Positions 15,673-24,743 are shown, counted from the stretch's first letter. The stretch: 39,480 nt of DNA from UBA1081 sp045535305 (GCA_045535305.1 JAZSLJ010000015.1:1-39480); one strand, 5' to 3'. The notes: a model not told the origin generated them from the sequence alone. Numbers and translations are program-made.

Positions 15673-16752
15673 ATGGCTGACAAACAAAAAGCTCTTGAAA
15701 CAGCTCTTTCTCAGATTGAAAAGAAATACGGTAAAGGTGCAGTTATGCGCTTGGGTGAAGCTAACGCAATGAATGTTGAAGCTATTTCAACAGGCTCAAT
15801 AACTCTTGATGCCGCAACAGGTATCGGCGGTCTTCCCAGAGGCAGAATTGTAGAAATATACGGTCCTGAATCATCAGGTAAAACAACACTTGCTCTTCAT
15901 TGTGTTGCAGAAGCGCAGAAAATGGGCGGCGAAGCTGCATTTGTTGATGCTGAGCACGCTCTTGACCCCGTATATGCAGAAAAATTAGGCGTAGATGTTG
16001 ATTCTTTGCTTGTTTCACAGCCTGATAACGGCGAACAGGCGCTCGAAATCACAGAAGCTCTTGCACGTTCAGGTGCTATTGACGTAATTATTGTTGACTC
16101 TGTTGCCGCACTTGTTCCCAAAGCTGAAATTGAGGGCGAAATGGGCGACTCTCATGTAGGTCTTCACGCAAGACTTATGTCTCAGGCATTACGTAAGCTT
16201 GCAGGCGCAATAGCTAAATCAAATACACTTGTTATCTTTATCAACCAGCTTCGTGAAAAGGTTGGCGTTGTTTACGGTAACCCCGAAGTTACAACAGGCG
16301 GACGTGCTCTTAAATTCTACTCAACAATTCGTATTGAAGTAAGAAAGAGTGAGCAGATAAAAGGTTCGGGTACAGAAATTCTTGGCTCAAGAACAAAGTG
16401 TAAAGTTGTTAAGAACAAAGTTGCACCTCCCTTCAAAACTGCTGATTTTGATATTATGTACGGTTGCGGTATTTCAAAAACAGGTGAGATGGTTGATATC
16501 GGTGTTGAACTCGGCATTATTAATAAGAGCGGTGCTTGGTTCTCATACGGCGATTTAAGACTCGGACAGGGTAGGGAGAATGTAAAAATTTACTTTGAGC
16601 AGAATCCTGAGTTTGCGGCTGAAATTGAAGCTAAAATCCGCGACGCACAAGCAGGTAATGCAAATAATACACCCAAAAAAGAGTCAAAAGCAGCATCTGC
16701 TTCTATAGCTAAGGCAAGACTCGATGTTGCAATTGACGATGATGACGAATGA
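15673..16752 (+). CDS. recA: Recombinase RecA
   Basis: RecA forms filaments on single-stranded DNA, drives homologous strand exchange and triggers LexA self-cleavage. The 359-residue protein has Walker A GPESSGKT (64-71), MRLGE and STGSITLDAATGIGGLPRGR upstream, and FINQLREKVGVVYGNPEVTTGGRALKFY with DNA-binding loop residues downstream. The start at 15673 is chosen because AAAGGA (15659-15664) is properly spaced for it; ATG 15664 would overlap that site. The C-terminus is acidic (AIDDDDE), as usual. recX overlaps by four bases. Confidence 0.98.
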   Translation: MADKQKALETALSQIEKKYGKGAVMRLGEANAMNVEAISTGSITLDAATGIGGLPRGRIVEIYGPESSGKTTLALHCVAEAQKMGGEAAFVDAEHALDPVYAEKLGVDVDSLLVSQPDNGEQALEITEALARSGAIDVIIVDSVAALVPKAEIEGEMGDSHVGLHARLMSQALRKLAGAIAKSNTLVIFINQLREKVGVVYGNPEVTTGGRALKFYSTIRIEVRKSEQIKGSGTEILGSRTKCKVVKNKVAPPFKTADFDIMYGCGISKTGEMVDIGVELGIINKSGAWFSYGDLRLGQGRENVKIYFEQNPEFAAEIEAKIRDAQAGNANNTPKKESKAASASIAKARLDVAIDDDDE

Positions 16753-17372
16753 TTATAAAAACTGAACTTACTAAGGGTGGCCGCCTTGCTTTATATGCTG
16801 ATGACGAATATGTGATGTCCATTGATGCGGACATCTGGTATTCTCTTGATTACAGCGACGGAGCAGAAATTGATAACGATGAGCTCGAAGAGCTGAAATC
16901 GCTTGTTAATGCAAGGCTTGCGTACGCTCAGGCAATCCGTTTTTTGACCGCTCGTTCTCATTCAGAAAACGAATTATATAAAAAATTGCTGAAGAAACAC
17001 AGTCATTCCTCGGCAATTTTTGCCGTTAAAAAGTGTAAAGAATTGGGATTTCTTGATGATGCCGATTTTGCTGAACGTTATGCAAAAGAACTGTATGAAA
17101 AGAAAAAATACGGTTTATCAAGAATTAAGCAAGAACTTTTATTAAAAGGGATAGATAGAGATATAATCGATGATGTTCTTGCAACAATCGATACAGATTG
17201 CACCGAAAATATTATCAGTATTATCGAAAAAAAATACAGCGGTTGCCTTAATGATGAAAAGGGAAAACGCAGAATGATTGCAGGGCTTATGCGTTTGGGC
17301 TATTCTTACAGCGATATAAAAACAGCTCTTGCAGATTATAATTTACCGGAGGAGAATACAGATGAGTATTAA
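16749..17372 (+). CDS. recX: Regulatory protein RecX
   Basis: RecX binds RecA filaments and limits their activity. The 207-residue protein has the three-helix repeat pattern: RFLTARSHSENELYKKLLKK, then LGFLDDADFAERYAKELYEKKKYG, then LSRIKQELLLKGIDRDIID. A final helical repeat ends near YSYSDIKTALADY. The ATGA overlap with recA indicates coupled translation and the same SOS control. Confidence 0.92.
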   Translation: MIIKTELTKGGRLALYADDEYVMSIDADIWYSLDYSDGAEIDNDELEELKSLVNARLAYAQAIRFLTARSHSENELYKKLLKKHSHSSAIFAVKKCKELGFLDDADFAERYAKELYEKKKYGLSRIKQELLLKGIDRDIIDDVLATIDTDCTENIISIIEKKYSGCLNDEKGKRRMIAGLMRLGYSYSDIKTALADYNLPEENTDEY

Positions 17373-18687
17373 TGTGGGATTTATTTCGCTCGGATGTCCT
17401 AAAAATCAGGTTGATGCCGAGCTTATGCTTGCAAAACTCCAGAATGCAGGTTTTAATATCGTTGATGTAGCCTATGAAGCCGATGTCGTTGTTGTTAACA
17501 CCTGCGGTTTTATTGAAGACGCTAAAAAGGAATCAATTGAGAATATTCTTGAAATGGCTGAACTTAAAAAAGACGGCGAAATCAAGAAAATTCTTGTTAC
17601 AGGCTGTCTTGCCGAAAGATATAAGAACGAGATTTTTGCTGAGCTTCCCGAGGTTGACGGTGTTATAGGACTTGGTGCAAATGGCGATATCGTTGATGCA
17701 ATCAATGCGCTTATGAGTGATAATAAAGTTGAAAGTTATCCCGATAAAACTCAGATGCCGCTTTCAGGTGAGCGTTTGCTTACAACTCCTCAGCATTGGG
17801 CATATCTTAAAGTTGCAGACGGCTGTTCAAATTGCTGTACATATTGTGCTATTCCTGCAATAAGAGGCGGATTCCGTTCACGTCCCATGGAGGATATTAT
17901 TGCAGAAGCTGAAAAACTCGTTTCAGACGGCACAAAAGAGCTTATTGTTATTGCACAGGATACTACAAGATACGGTCTTGACCTTTACGGAGAGTTAAAA
18001 TTATCCGAATTACTCCGTCAGCTTAACAATATTGACGGTATAGAATGGATAAGACTTTTGTATTGCTATCCCGACAGAATCACAGACGAGCTTATTGACA
18101 CAATGGCTGAATGTGAAAAAGTTCTGCATTATATTGATTTACCCTTACAGCACGCTGACGGTAAGATTCTTAAAGCTATGAACCGTACAGGGGACAGGGA
18201 ATCTCTTACCGCACTTATTGATAAAATCAGGGATAAAATGCCCGATGTAATACTCAGAACAACATTCATTACAGGTTTCCCAGGCGAGGATGAAGAGGCA
18301 TTTACTACTCTTGCTGAATTTGTTGATGATATTCAGTTTGACAGACTCGGCTGTTTTTCATATTCAGCAGAAGAAGATACTCCTGCGGCAAGTTTTAATA
18401 ATCAAGTTGATGATGAAATTAAAAAACATCGTGCTGATGTCATTATGGAACAGCAGTTCGATATTTTTCAATATAAACAAAAACATCTTATCGGTGAAAC
18501 ACTCAGATGTATTGTAGAGGGATATGACCCTTACACAGACAGTTATTTCGGCAGAACCTGGATGGATGCTCCGGAAATTGATTCTGTTGTATATTTTACA
18601 GGAAAAGGAGATTATAATGAAGGTGATATAGTTAATGTTGAAATTTTTGACATCAATGATTATGACCTTTTAGGTGAGATTGTATAA
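17362..18687 (+). CDS. rimO: Ribosomal protein S12 methylthiotransferase RimO
   Basis: RimO is a radical-SAM enzyme that adds a methylthio group to an aspartate of ribosomal protein S12. The first iron-sulfur cluster uses SLGCPKN (C12), NTCGFI and TGCLAE; the second uses the radical-SAM triad in CSNCCTYC. SLGCPKNQVDAE is diagnostic for RimO rather than MiaB. A C-terminal TRAM domain (about 375-441) follows. The 441-residue form starts at ATG 17362, fixed by GGAGGAG (about 17348-17354) and the typical MSINVGFISLGCPKN beginning. It overlaps recX by 11 bases and pgsA by 1 base. Confidence 0.95.
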   Translation: MSINVGFISLGCPKNQVDAELMLAKLQNAGFNIVDVAYEADVVVVNTCGFIEDAKKESIENILEMAELKKDGEIKKILVTGCLAERYKNEIFAELPEVDGVIGLGANGDIVDAINALMSDNKVESYPDKTQMPLSGERLLTTPQHWAYLKVADGCSNCCTYCAIPAIRGGFRSRPMEDIIAEAEKLVSDGTKELIVIAQDTTRYGLDLYGELKLSELLRQLNNIDGIEWIRLLYCYPDRITDELIDTMAECEKVLHYIDLPLQHADGKILKAMNRTGDRESLTALIDKIRDKMPDVILRTTFITGFPGEDEEAFTTLAEFVDDIQFDRLGCFSYSAEEDTPAASFNNQVDDEIKKHRADVIMEQQFDIFQYKQKHLIGETLRCIVEGYDPYTDSYFGRTWMDAPEIDSVVYFTGKGDYNEGDIVNVEIFDINDYDLLGEIV

Positions 18688-19250
18688 TGAATTTACCGAA
18701 TAAGCTTACTATTTTAAGAATACTTTTAACACCTGTTTTTCTTTTTCTCTTTTTTGCAGAATTTATACCGCACAACCATCTGATTGCGTTAATTGTATTT
18801 ATAGTTGCATCAATTACAGATGCAGTTGACGGTAAAATTGCACGCAAAAATAATATTATTACTAATTTTGGCAAGATAGCTGACCCTATTGCTGATAAAA
18901 TTTTAACTACTGCTGTCCTTCTTTGCTTTATGCAAATGAACCTTTGCAGTATATGGATTGTTCTTATTGTTCTTGCAAGGGAATTTACTGTTTCTGCGAT
19001 TCGTATTGTAGCCGCATCACAAGGCGAGGTAATTCCTGCAAACATTTACGGTAAAATTAAAACAGTTTTTCAAATGGTTTCATCCATCGTAATTATGTTG
19101 GCTGTTGTTATTCAAAATGAAGGAATTTTTGAATTTATACATCTTGATATAATAGCATCAGTTTTACTTTGGATAATGGCTATATTAACAGTTTTGTCCG
19201 GAATTGTTTATGTAAAAGACAGTTTAAAAGTAATTGACTTTTTTAAATAA
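18687..19250 (+). CDS. pgsA: CDP-diacylglycerol--glycerol-3-phosphate 3-phosphatidyltransferase
   Basis: PgsA makes phosphatidylglycerol phosphate, the first committed step to phosphatidylglycerol and cardiolipin. The CDP-alcohol phosphotransferase motif is complete: D45, D48-G49, A52-R53, G62, D66 and D70 in the expected D-x2-D-G-x2-A-R-x8-G-x3-D-x3-D spacing. Several hydrophobic helices make it an integral membrane protein. At 187 residues its length is normal. Its start overlaps the rimO stop by one base, and recA-rimO-pgsA proximity is common in Clostridia. Confidence 0.93.
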   Translation: MNLPNKLTILRILLTPVFLFLFFAEFIPHNHLIALIVFIVASITDAVDGKIARKNNIITNFGKIADPIADKILTTAVLLCFMQMNLCSIWIVLIVLAREFTVSAIRIVAASQGEVIPANIYGKIKTVFQMVSSIVIMLAVVIQNEGIFEFIHLDIIASVLLWIMAILTVLSGIVYVKDSLKVIDFFK

Positions 19251-19266
19251 TTTTATTGGTGAAAAT

Positions 19267-21351
19267 ATGGATACTTATAAAAATATAATTAATTCCCGCC
19301 CAAAGAAGGCAGGCAGCAGTACACCTGTAGGTGCAATTTGCGGCAATAAAGACCTTGCTGTTGTATTAGGTGATGAAAATGATGATTTGCTGATACATAT
19401 CGGAAAAAGTGATTTCTGGAAATTTACACCTACAGCAAGAGCTGACGGCGGCATTAAAACAGTTGGCTGTGTCAGAATCAGTAACGTTGGTCTTGATAAA
19501 TACAATGTTGTTCAGCATTTCAAAAAAGGTTTAATGGAATGCCATTTTAAAAATGCGGATATTGAATTATTTGTTGCTGAAAACAACTGTATTTACATAT
19601 CAGTTTCTGCTGTTGATAACGGAAATTTTCCGGAATTTGATGTTGAAATTCCGGACACAAGCGGCTCTCATAATTTTGAATGTTCGGATAAAGGAGTTAA
19701 ATGGTATCTTCGCAAGTTTGACGGTGCTGATGTTGAACGCGAATCGGCAGTTTCAGTTTGCTGTCGCAGATTATCAGCTACAATCGAAAACGGTTACAGA
19801 AGGGTAGTTTTCTGTTTAAGCGTTGCTACAAATTTTGATTCTAAAGATTATATAAGCAAAAGTATTCAACTCGCTTTGGATTGTGATTATAAAAGAGATA
19901 AAAATGCCACACAACATTATTGGGAAAATTATTTTAACGCATCTATCGTATCTTTACCCGATAAACAGCTTGAAAAAGTCTATAATGCAAGTCTTTATCT
20001 GCTCGGTTGTTGTATGGGGAACAATGATTTCCCACCCGGATTATTCGGTAACTTTATCACGAATGATGATATGCCGTGGAAAAGTGATTATCATTTGAAT
20101 TATAACTTTGAAGCACCGTTTTACTGTCTTTTTTCATCGAATCATGTGGAAAATGCCAAGTGTTATATTCAGCCTTTGCTTGATATGATTGACAAGGGGA
20201 AAACCTTTGCAGAGTTTTTGGGGTGTAAAGGTGTTTACTTGCCTGTAAGTATCGGGCCTAAAGCTGTTGATTATTACAGTCAGGCAGACTGTAAAGAACA
20301 CGGAATACTGTTTTTAGGCCAAAAAAGTAACGCCGCATATGCAGCCGTTATACCTGTTATGTATTGGTATTCAGCATACGATAAGGAATATGCCAAAAAT
20401 AAGCTGTATCCTTATATAAAAGAAGTTGCTGATTTCTGGACTGATTATCTTGTTAAAGAAAAAGGCAGATATGTAATAAAGAATGATGCTGTTCACGAAA
20501 TACCTTATTACAGAGGCGAAAAATTCAGATACATCACTCATAAAAATCAGATTGAGGCCAAAAACAATATTCTGTCATTAGGTCTTGTGAAAATGGTGTT
20601 TAAATGCATCATTGATATGTCAAAAGAGTTGGATATTGACACTGAGAATATTCCTGTTTGGCAAGAAATACTTGATAATATGAGTGAATTTCCCACCTTT
20701 ATCAAGAGAGGAAAAAGATGCTTCAGATATACAGAAAAGGGAATAAGTTGGAGATCGGATAACTCGGTAGGTCTACAGCATATATATCCCGCATCGCAGA
20801 TAGGTCTGTCATCCGACAAAAAATTGCTCAAAATTGCACGCAATACATATTTTATAAATGACAGGCGTCTTGATGATAACGGCTCAGTTTCATATCTTCC
20901 GTGCGGCGCAAGGATTGGTGTCAATCCCCAATATTTGCTTGACGGTATGAAGAAAAATATTGAAGAATTCGGTTTATCTAATATGCTTTATGACCGTTAC
21001 GGCGGATGTATTGAGCATTTAACTACAGTTCCTGCAACCGTTAATGAAATGCTTATGCAGAGTTATGAGGGAATTATCCGGATTTTCCCTTGTTGGGATA
21101 AAAATATGAATGCTTCCTTTAAAAATCTTCGTGCCGACGGTGCTTTTCTTGTTTCTGCTGAATTGATTGACAAAAATATTAAAAGTTTATCAATCAAGAG
21201 TGAATTAGGTCGCATTTGCAAAGTATATATTCCCGAAGATGTAAAAATAACTGTAACTCAGCAATCAAACGGCAAAAAAATTAAATTCAAAAAACAAGAT
21301 GGCTGTATTGAATTTAAAACACAACCTGACACAACATATATTCTTATATAA
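19267..21351 (+). CDS. GH95-like glycosidase (six-hairpin family), cytosolic
   Basis: The 694-residue protein has the features of a glycoside hydrolase with an N-terminal beta-sandwich (about 1-220) and an (alpha/alpha)6-barrel. WKSDYHLNYNFEAPFY resembles the Asn-x-Asn segment of GH95 alpha-L-fucosidase active sites, and the C-terminal FPCWDKNMNASFKNLRADGA resembles the GH95 tail motif. Substrate cannot be assigned: fucosides, galactosides or others are possible. There is no signal peptide, so it would act on imported oligosaccharides. ATG 19267 is chosen because GGTG precedes it; an upstream in-frame start at 19234 would overlap pgsA. It follows pgsA by 16 bases, an odd location at the end of the recA operon, and ends at a terminator. 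Confidence 0.65.
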   Translation: MDTYKNIINSRPKKAGSSTPVGAICGNKDLAVVLGDENDDLLIHIGKSDFWKFTPTARADGGIKTVGCVRISNVGLDKYNVVQHFKKGLMECHFKNADIELFVAENNCIYISVSAVDNGNFPEFDVEIPDTSGSHNFECSDKGVKWYLRKFDGADVERESAVSVCCRRLSATIENGYRRVVFCLSVATNFDSKDYISKSIQLALDCDYKRDKNATQHYWENYFNASIVSLPDKQLEKVYNASLYLLGCCMGNNDFPPGLFGNFITNDDMPWKSDYHLNYNFEAPFYCLFSSNHVENAKCYIQPLLDMIDKGKTFAEFLGCKGVYLPVSIGPKAVDYYSQADCKEHGILFLGQKSNAAYAAVIPVMYWYSAYDKEYAKNKLYPYIKEVADFWTDYLVKEKGRYVIKNDAVHEIPYYRGEKFRYITHKNQIEAKNNILSLGLVKMVFKCIIDMSKELDIDTENIPVWQEILDNMSEFPTFIKRGKRCFRYTEKGISWRSDNSVGLQHIYPASQIGLSSDKKLLKIARNTYFINDRRLDDNGSVSYLPCGARIGVNPQYLLDGMKKNIEEFGLSNMLYDRYGGCIEHLTTVPATVNEMLMQSYEGIIRIFPCWDKNMNASFKNLRADGAFLVSAELIDKNIKSLSIKSELGRICKVYIPEDVKITVTQQSNGKKIKFKKQDGCIEFKTQPDTTYILI

Positions 21352-21356
21352 AATTT

Positions 21357-21388
21357 GCTCCTGCGGATATTCCGTAGGAGCCGTTTTT
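21357..21388. terminator. Terminator between the GH95-like gene and mnmA
   Basis: Arms GCTCCTGCGG (21357-21366) and CCGTAGGAGC (21372-21381) pair with one G-U wobble, 5-base loop, then CGTTTTTA on the plus strand. It may serve both convergent genes. Confidence 0.8.
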
Positions 21389-22451
21389 ATACTATTATTC
21401 CGCCGCCGAGCACAATATCACCATTGTAAATTACTGCCGACTGACCTTTTGTAGGTGCTCTTTGCGGTTCATCAAATTCTAAAATGACATAATCGCCGTC
21501 TTTATAAATTGTAGCATTATTTTCTTTATGACTGTATCTGATTTTTGCCGTACAGCGTATAGGTTCTTTCAGGTCAGCAATTCCGACAAAATTGAATCTT
21601 TCAAGCTTGATTGTTCTTTCATATAATTCGCTGTCCGTTGAAAGCATTACTGTATTATCGGCAACATTTTTACATTTGACATACATTCGTTGATTAAGAG
21701 CAATTTCAAGTCCTCTGCGCTGACCTACAGTATAATGAATAATGCCTTTATGTTTACCCAAAACTTTGTAATTTGTGTCAACAAAATTACCTTTTGGATA
21801 TTTTTTGCCTGTTGCACGCGTAATAAAAGAGGCATATTCGCCGTCCGGAATAAAGCATATATCCTGACTGTCGCCTTTGCGTGCATTAACAAATCCGTTT
21901 TCCTCTGCGATTTTTCTTGCTTTATCCTTTGAAATATCACTTAACGGAAAAACAGTTCTTGCTATCTGCTCCTGCGTAAGAGAATACAGCACATAACTTT
22001 GGTCTTTTGTTAAATCAAGAGCTTTTTTTATGTAGTATCTGCCGCTTGATTCATTAAAGCCTGTACGTGCATAATGCCCCGTTGCAATAATATTGCAACC
22101 GTATTCATCAGCTATGTCATAAAGCAATTTAAATTTAACATATCGGTTACATTGAATACAAGGATTAGGAGTGCCGCCGTTTTCATAAGTGGTTATAAAA
22201 TCATCTATAACATATTTTTTGAAATGTTCCGATGCATCAACAGCAACAAAGGGTATATTGAGTCTGTCGCAAACTGCTTTTGCATCAGCAATATCGGTAT
22301 CATTTACAGATGTATCAAAACCAAAAAGACTGTCGCTTTTATCAAACATTTTGAATGTTACGCCGACACATTCATAGCCTTGCTCTTTAAGTAAATATGC
22401 AGTAACGGAGCTGTCAACTCCGCCACTCATAGCAACTAATGCTTTTTTCAT
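21387..22451 (-). CDS. mnmA: tRNA-specific 2-thiouridylase MnmA
   Basis: MnmA adds sulfur to U34 of Glu, Gln and Lys tRNAs. The 354-residue protein has the ATP pyrophosphatase P-loop MSGGVDSSV (8-16), the nucleophilic cysteine C101 in NPCIQCN and the persulfide cysteine C199 in GDSQDICFIPD. TVGQRRGLEIA marks the central domain and a beta-barrel C-terminal domain follows. Length is normal. It starts 5 bases after the nadA stop, so nadA-mnmA is an operon. A cysteine desulfurase gene, often nearby, is not in the window. Confidence 0.96.
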   Translation of the reverse strand: MKKALVAMSGGVDSSVTAYLLKEQGYECVGVTFKMFDKSDSLFGFDTSVNDTDIADAKAVCDRLNIPFVAVDASEHFKKYVIDDFITTYENGGTPNPCIQCNRYVKFKLLYDIADEYGCNIIATGHYARTGFNESSGRYYIKKALDLTKDQSYVLYSLTQEQIARTVFPLSDISKDKARKIAEENGFVNARKGDSQDICFIPDGEYASFITRATGKKYPKGNFVDTNYKVLGKHKGIIHYTVGQRRGLEIALNQRMYVKCKNVADNTVMLSTDSELYERTIKLERFNFVGIADLKEPIRCTAKIRYSHKENNATIYKDGDYVILEFDEPQRAPTKGQSAVIYNGDIVLGGGIIV

Positions 22452-22456
22452 AAAAT

Positions 22457-23371
22457 TTATCCTAATTCAATCATTTTGTTAATGCAGGAAACAGCTTTTT
22501 CTATTGTATCTTCGCTCAGTACAATTTCCTCTCCGCCGTTACCTGTAATTGTGTTGTATACATCCATTATGGTAGTGAGCTTCATATCACTGCAAATCAG
22601 ATTTTTAGACAAAGGGAAGAATTTTTTATCGGGACACATAATCTGAAGATGCTGTACAATGCTGTTTTCTGTACCGATGATAAATTCTTTGGCATCACTT
22701 TCTCTTGCAAAATTCATAATATCTGCAGTTGAGCCTGCAAAATCAGCAAGAGCAGTAACTTCTTTTCTGCATTCGGGGTGAACAAGAAACAGCGCATCGG
22801 GATGTTTTCTTTTAGCTTCGAGAGCTTCTTCAACGGTAATTGATGCATGAACGGGACAGCCGCCGTCAAGCAATTTTACATTTTTTTCAGGACATTTCTG
22901 TGCAACGTATGAACCAAGATTGCAGTCCGGAATAAACAGGACATTCTGCTGAGGCATATTTTTAACAATTTTAACTGCAGACGAAGATGTAACGCATACA
23001 TCACAAACGGTTTTTAACTCAGTTGTCGTGTTTATGTATGCAACCACAGCATAGTCTTTGTATTCACCGTTACGAAGCTGTTGTACATATTCCTTGCTGA
23101 ATTGCTCAGCCATCGGACAGCCTGCATCGGGATTCGCAAGAAATACAGTTTTATCGGGAGAAAGCAGTTTTGCAGTTTCCGCCATAAAACGAACACCGCA
23201 CATAATAAGTGTTTTGTTCGGCACTTTTGATGCCTTTACGCTCAAAGCATATGAATCACCTGCAAAATCCGCAATTTCTAAAATGTCTTCGCTCTGATAG
23301 CTGTGAGCAAGAATACAAATATCGTTTTCTTTTTTTAATCTTAAAATTTCCTGTTGAATATCTTTAAGCAT
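22457..23371 (-). CDS. nadA: Quinolinate synthase A
   Basis: NadA condenses iminoaspartate and dihydroxyacetone phosphate to quinolinate for NAD synthesis, using a [4Fe-4S] cluster. The three cluster cysteines appear as C58 (MCGVRFMAE), C172 (GGCPVHAS) and C260 (LICSDMKL), with spacing like the Bacillus enzyme. The 304-residue start at 23371 is favoured because GAAAGG lies 7-8 bases upstream; the in-frame ATG at 23380 abuts that site. nadB and nadC are not adjacent. A promoter is visible inside the end of the upstream gene. Confidence 0.94.
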   Translation of the reverse strand: MLKDIQQEILRLKKENDICILAHSYQSEDILEIADFAGDSYALSVKASKVPNKTLIMCGVRFMAETAKLLSPDKTVFLANPDAGCPMAEQFSKEYVQQLRNGEYKDYAVVAYINTTTELKTVCDVCVTSSSAVKIVKNMPQQNVLFIPDCNLGSYVAQKCPEKNVKLLDGGCPVHASITVEEALEAKRKHPDALFLVHPECRKEVTALADFAGSTADIMNFARESDAKEFIIGTENSIVQHLQIMCPDKKFFPLSKNLICSDMKLTTIMDVYNTITGNGGEEIVLSEDTIEKAVSCINKMIELG

Positions 23372-23394
23372 AAAAATCATCCTTTCGATAAGTC

Positions 23395-23423
23395 ATTATA
23401 TCATTAATTTGTGTAATCTTCAA
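23395..23423 (-). promoter_or_regulatory. Promoter of nadA-mnmA within the 3' end of the deacetylase gene
   Basis: On the minus strand TTGAAG (23418-23423), 17-base spacer, perfect TATAAT (23395-23400). The -35 lies within the last codons of the upstream gene. Confidence 0.65.
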
Positions 23424-24408
23424 GACTTCTGAACTCATATCCCATATTTCTTACAGTATCAATAATTTCACCCAGTCCGTGAGCATTATCACTTGATACG
23501 GCATGAAGCAGAATTACTGCACCGGGGTGAATTCTTGCAGTAACGGTATCTATCGCATACTGTGCACCTTTTTGGTTATTTATATCCCAATCCGAATATG
23601 CAAGGGACCAGAATACGCTTGTATAACCTAATGATCCTACCAAATCAAGTGCAGAATCAGAGTATTCACCTTTTGGAAATCTGAAATAATATGAAGAATA
23701 TCCGAAATTAGTTCTGATATAATCATCAAAGCCTTTGATTTCTTTCATCATTTCAGTTCTTGAAAGTTCATCCATAGACGGGTGAGTGTTTGTATGATTT
23801 CCGACTATATGGCCTTCGTTAATCATTCTTGCTATTGATGTGGGGTCAGATTTCATTTCATCAACAGTGCAAAAAAATGCCGCAGGAACATTTTTTTCTT
23901 TAAGTGTGTCAAGAATCATACCTGTATAACCGTTATCATAACCCACGTCAAATGTGAGATATACCACTTTTTCCTGAGTTTTTGTATCAAGTGTTAAAGC
24001 ATTAAAATCATGTTCATCAAAATATTTCTGACTGTTTACAGATATTTCATTTGCTGTTTCGTTTTTTGCAACGCCAAAACTGTGGCTGATTTTTGTTGTG
24101 GAAAGCTTTTTTGAATTGCTTGGGTCTGAAACTGAATATTCAATAGTGGGTAACGGTTCAAGACCTGTATATGTTTTATCCGTTCCTGTTTTTTTACCGT
24201 ATAAAATTTTTAAATTTTCACTATCATTTGTTTGTTCTGATTTGTTTTCGGTTAATTCCTGTTCTGATGTCTGTTCCTCACGTTCATCAGCTTCACCCGT
24301 GGGGGTAAAAGATGCATTTTGATCAGACACATTCTGGTCTGTTGATCCGCATCCTGTGAGTGAAAAACACAAAACTGTTACAACAAATAATTGCAAAAAC
24401 CTTTTCAT
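23404..24408 (-). CDS. PdaA-like polysaccharide deacetylase lipoprotein
   Basis: The 334-residue protein begins with a lipoprotein signal: basic start, hydrophobic core and lipobox LTGC (C20). A polar Ser/Glu/Thr-rich linker follows, then a NodB-type deacetylase domain. Motif 1 reads TFDVGYDNG, close to PdaA of spore formers (TFDNGYENG) in lacking the second metal-binding Asp. Motif 2 is GNHTNTHPS, and GAVILLHA near the end supplies a late histidine. PdaA removes acetyl from N-acetylmuramic acid to make spore-cortex muramic-delta-lactam, so a peptidoglycan deacetylase role is likely but not proved. ATG 24408 follows AAGGTG six bases upstream. A good promoter precedes it. Confidence 0.85.
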   Translation of the reverse strand: MKRFLQLFVVTVLCFSLTGCGSTDQNVSDQNASFTPTGEADEREEQTSEQELTENKSEQTNDSENLKILYGKKTGTDKTYTGLEPLPTIEYSVSDPSNSKKLSTTKISHSFGVAKNETANEISVNSQKYFDEHDFNALTLDTKTQEKVVYLTFDVGYDNGYTGMILDTLKEKNVPAAFFCTVDEMKSDPTSIARMINEGHIVGNHTNTHPSMDELSRTEMMKEIKGFDDYIRTNFGYSSYYFRFPKGEYSDSALDLVGSLGYTSVFWSLAYSDWDINNQKGAQYAIDTVTARIHPGAVILLHAVSSDNAHGLGEIIDTVRNMGYEFRSLEDYTN

Positions 24409-24439
24409 AAACATCACCTTTTATATAATATCATATTTT

Positions 24440-24468
24440 ATTATAAAATCAAATACAAATTATGTAAA
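24440..24468 (-). promoter_or_regulatory. Sigma-A promoter of the deacetylase gene
   Basis: On the minus strand TTTACA (24463-24468), 17-base spacer, TATAAT (24440-24445). The -35 touches the terminator hairpin of the preceding small gene. Confidence 0.7.
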
Positions 24469-24483
24469 GCGGAGAATTCCGCT
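24468..24483 (-). terminator. Short hairpin terminator after the 60-aa gene
   Basis: Arms AGCGGA (24468-24473) and TCCGCT (24478-24483) with a 4-base loop lie just past the small gene stop at 24487. The following T-run is poor, so termination may be partial. Confidence 0.5.
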
Positions 24484-24486
24484 CTT

Positions 24487-24669
24487 TTACATTACAGACT
24501 GAATTCCGTCAATGATGTCTGAAATAGTTTTTACTGCTTTCTCAGTCTTCTTTTTCATTAATTTTTTTGATTTGTTTGCGTTCATAGATGATGTTATAAA
24601 AGCGGCAGCTGAGCCGACAGCCATTACTGCACCTAATGTTTTTGCAGTCATTATAGTTCTTTTAGTCAT
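24487..24669 (-). CDS. Small membrane-anchored basic protein (60 aa), unknown
   Basis: The product has a short basic N-terminus (MTKRTIMTAK), a hydrophobic Ala/Val/Gly segment at about 11-27 (a single membrane helix), then a very basic helix NKSKKLMKKKTEKAVK and an amphipathic end. It resembles YtxH-like or other small Firmicute membrane proteins by composition only. I recognise no family. GAAAGG lies about 12 bases before the ATG, rather far. It is preceded by about 130 bases of divergent intergenic DNA facing gtrA, and followed by a short hairpin. Confidence 0.6.
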   Translation of the reverse strand: MTKRTIMTAKTLGAVMAVGSAAAFITSSMNANKSKKLMKKKTEKAVKTISDIIDGIQSVM

Positions 24670-24743
24670 AATTTATTTCAACCTTTCTTATTTGATTTCT
24701 CTTTTATGTTTGCCCTAAAGGTTAAAATTATCCCTTTTTTCTG

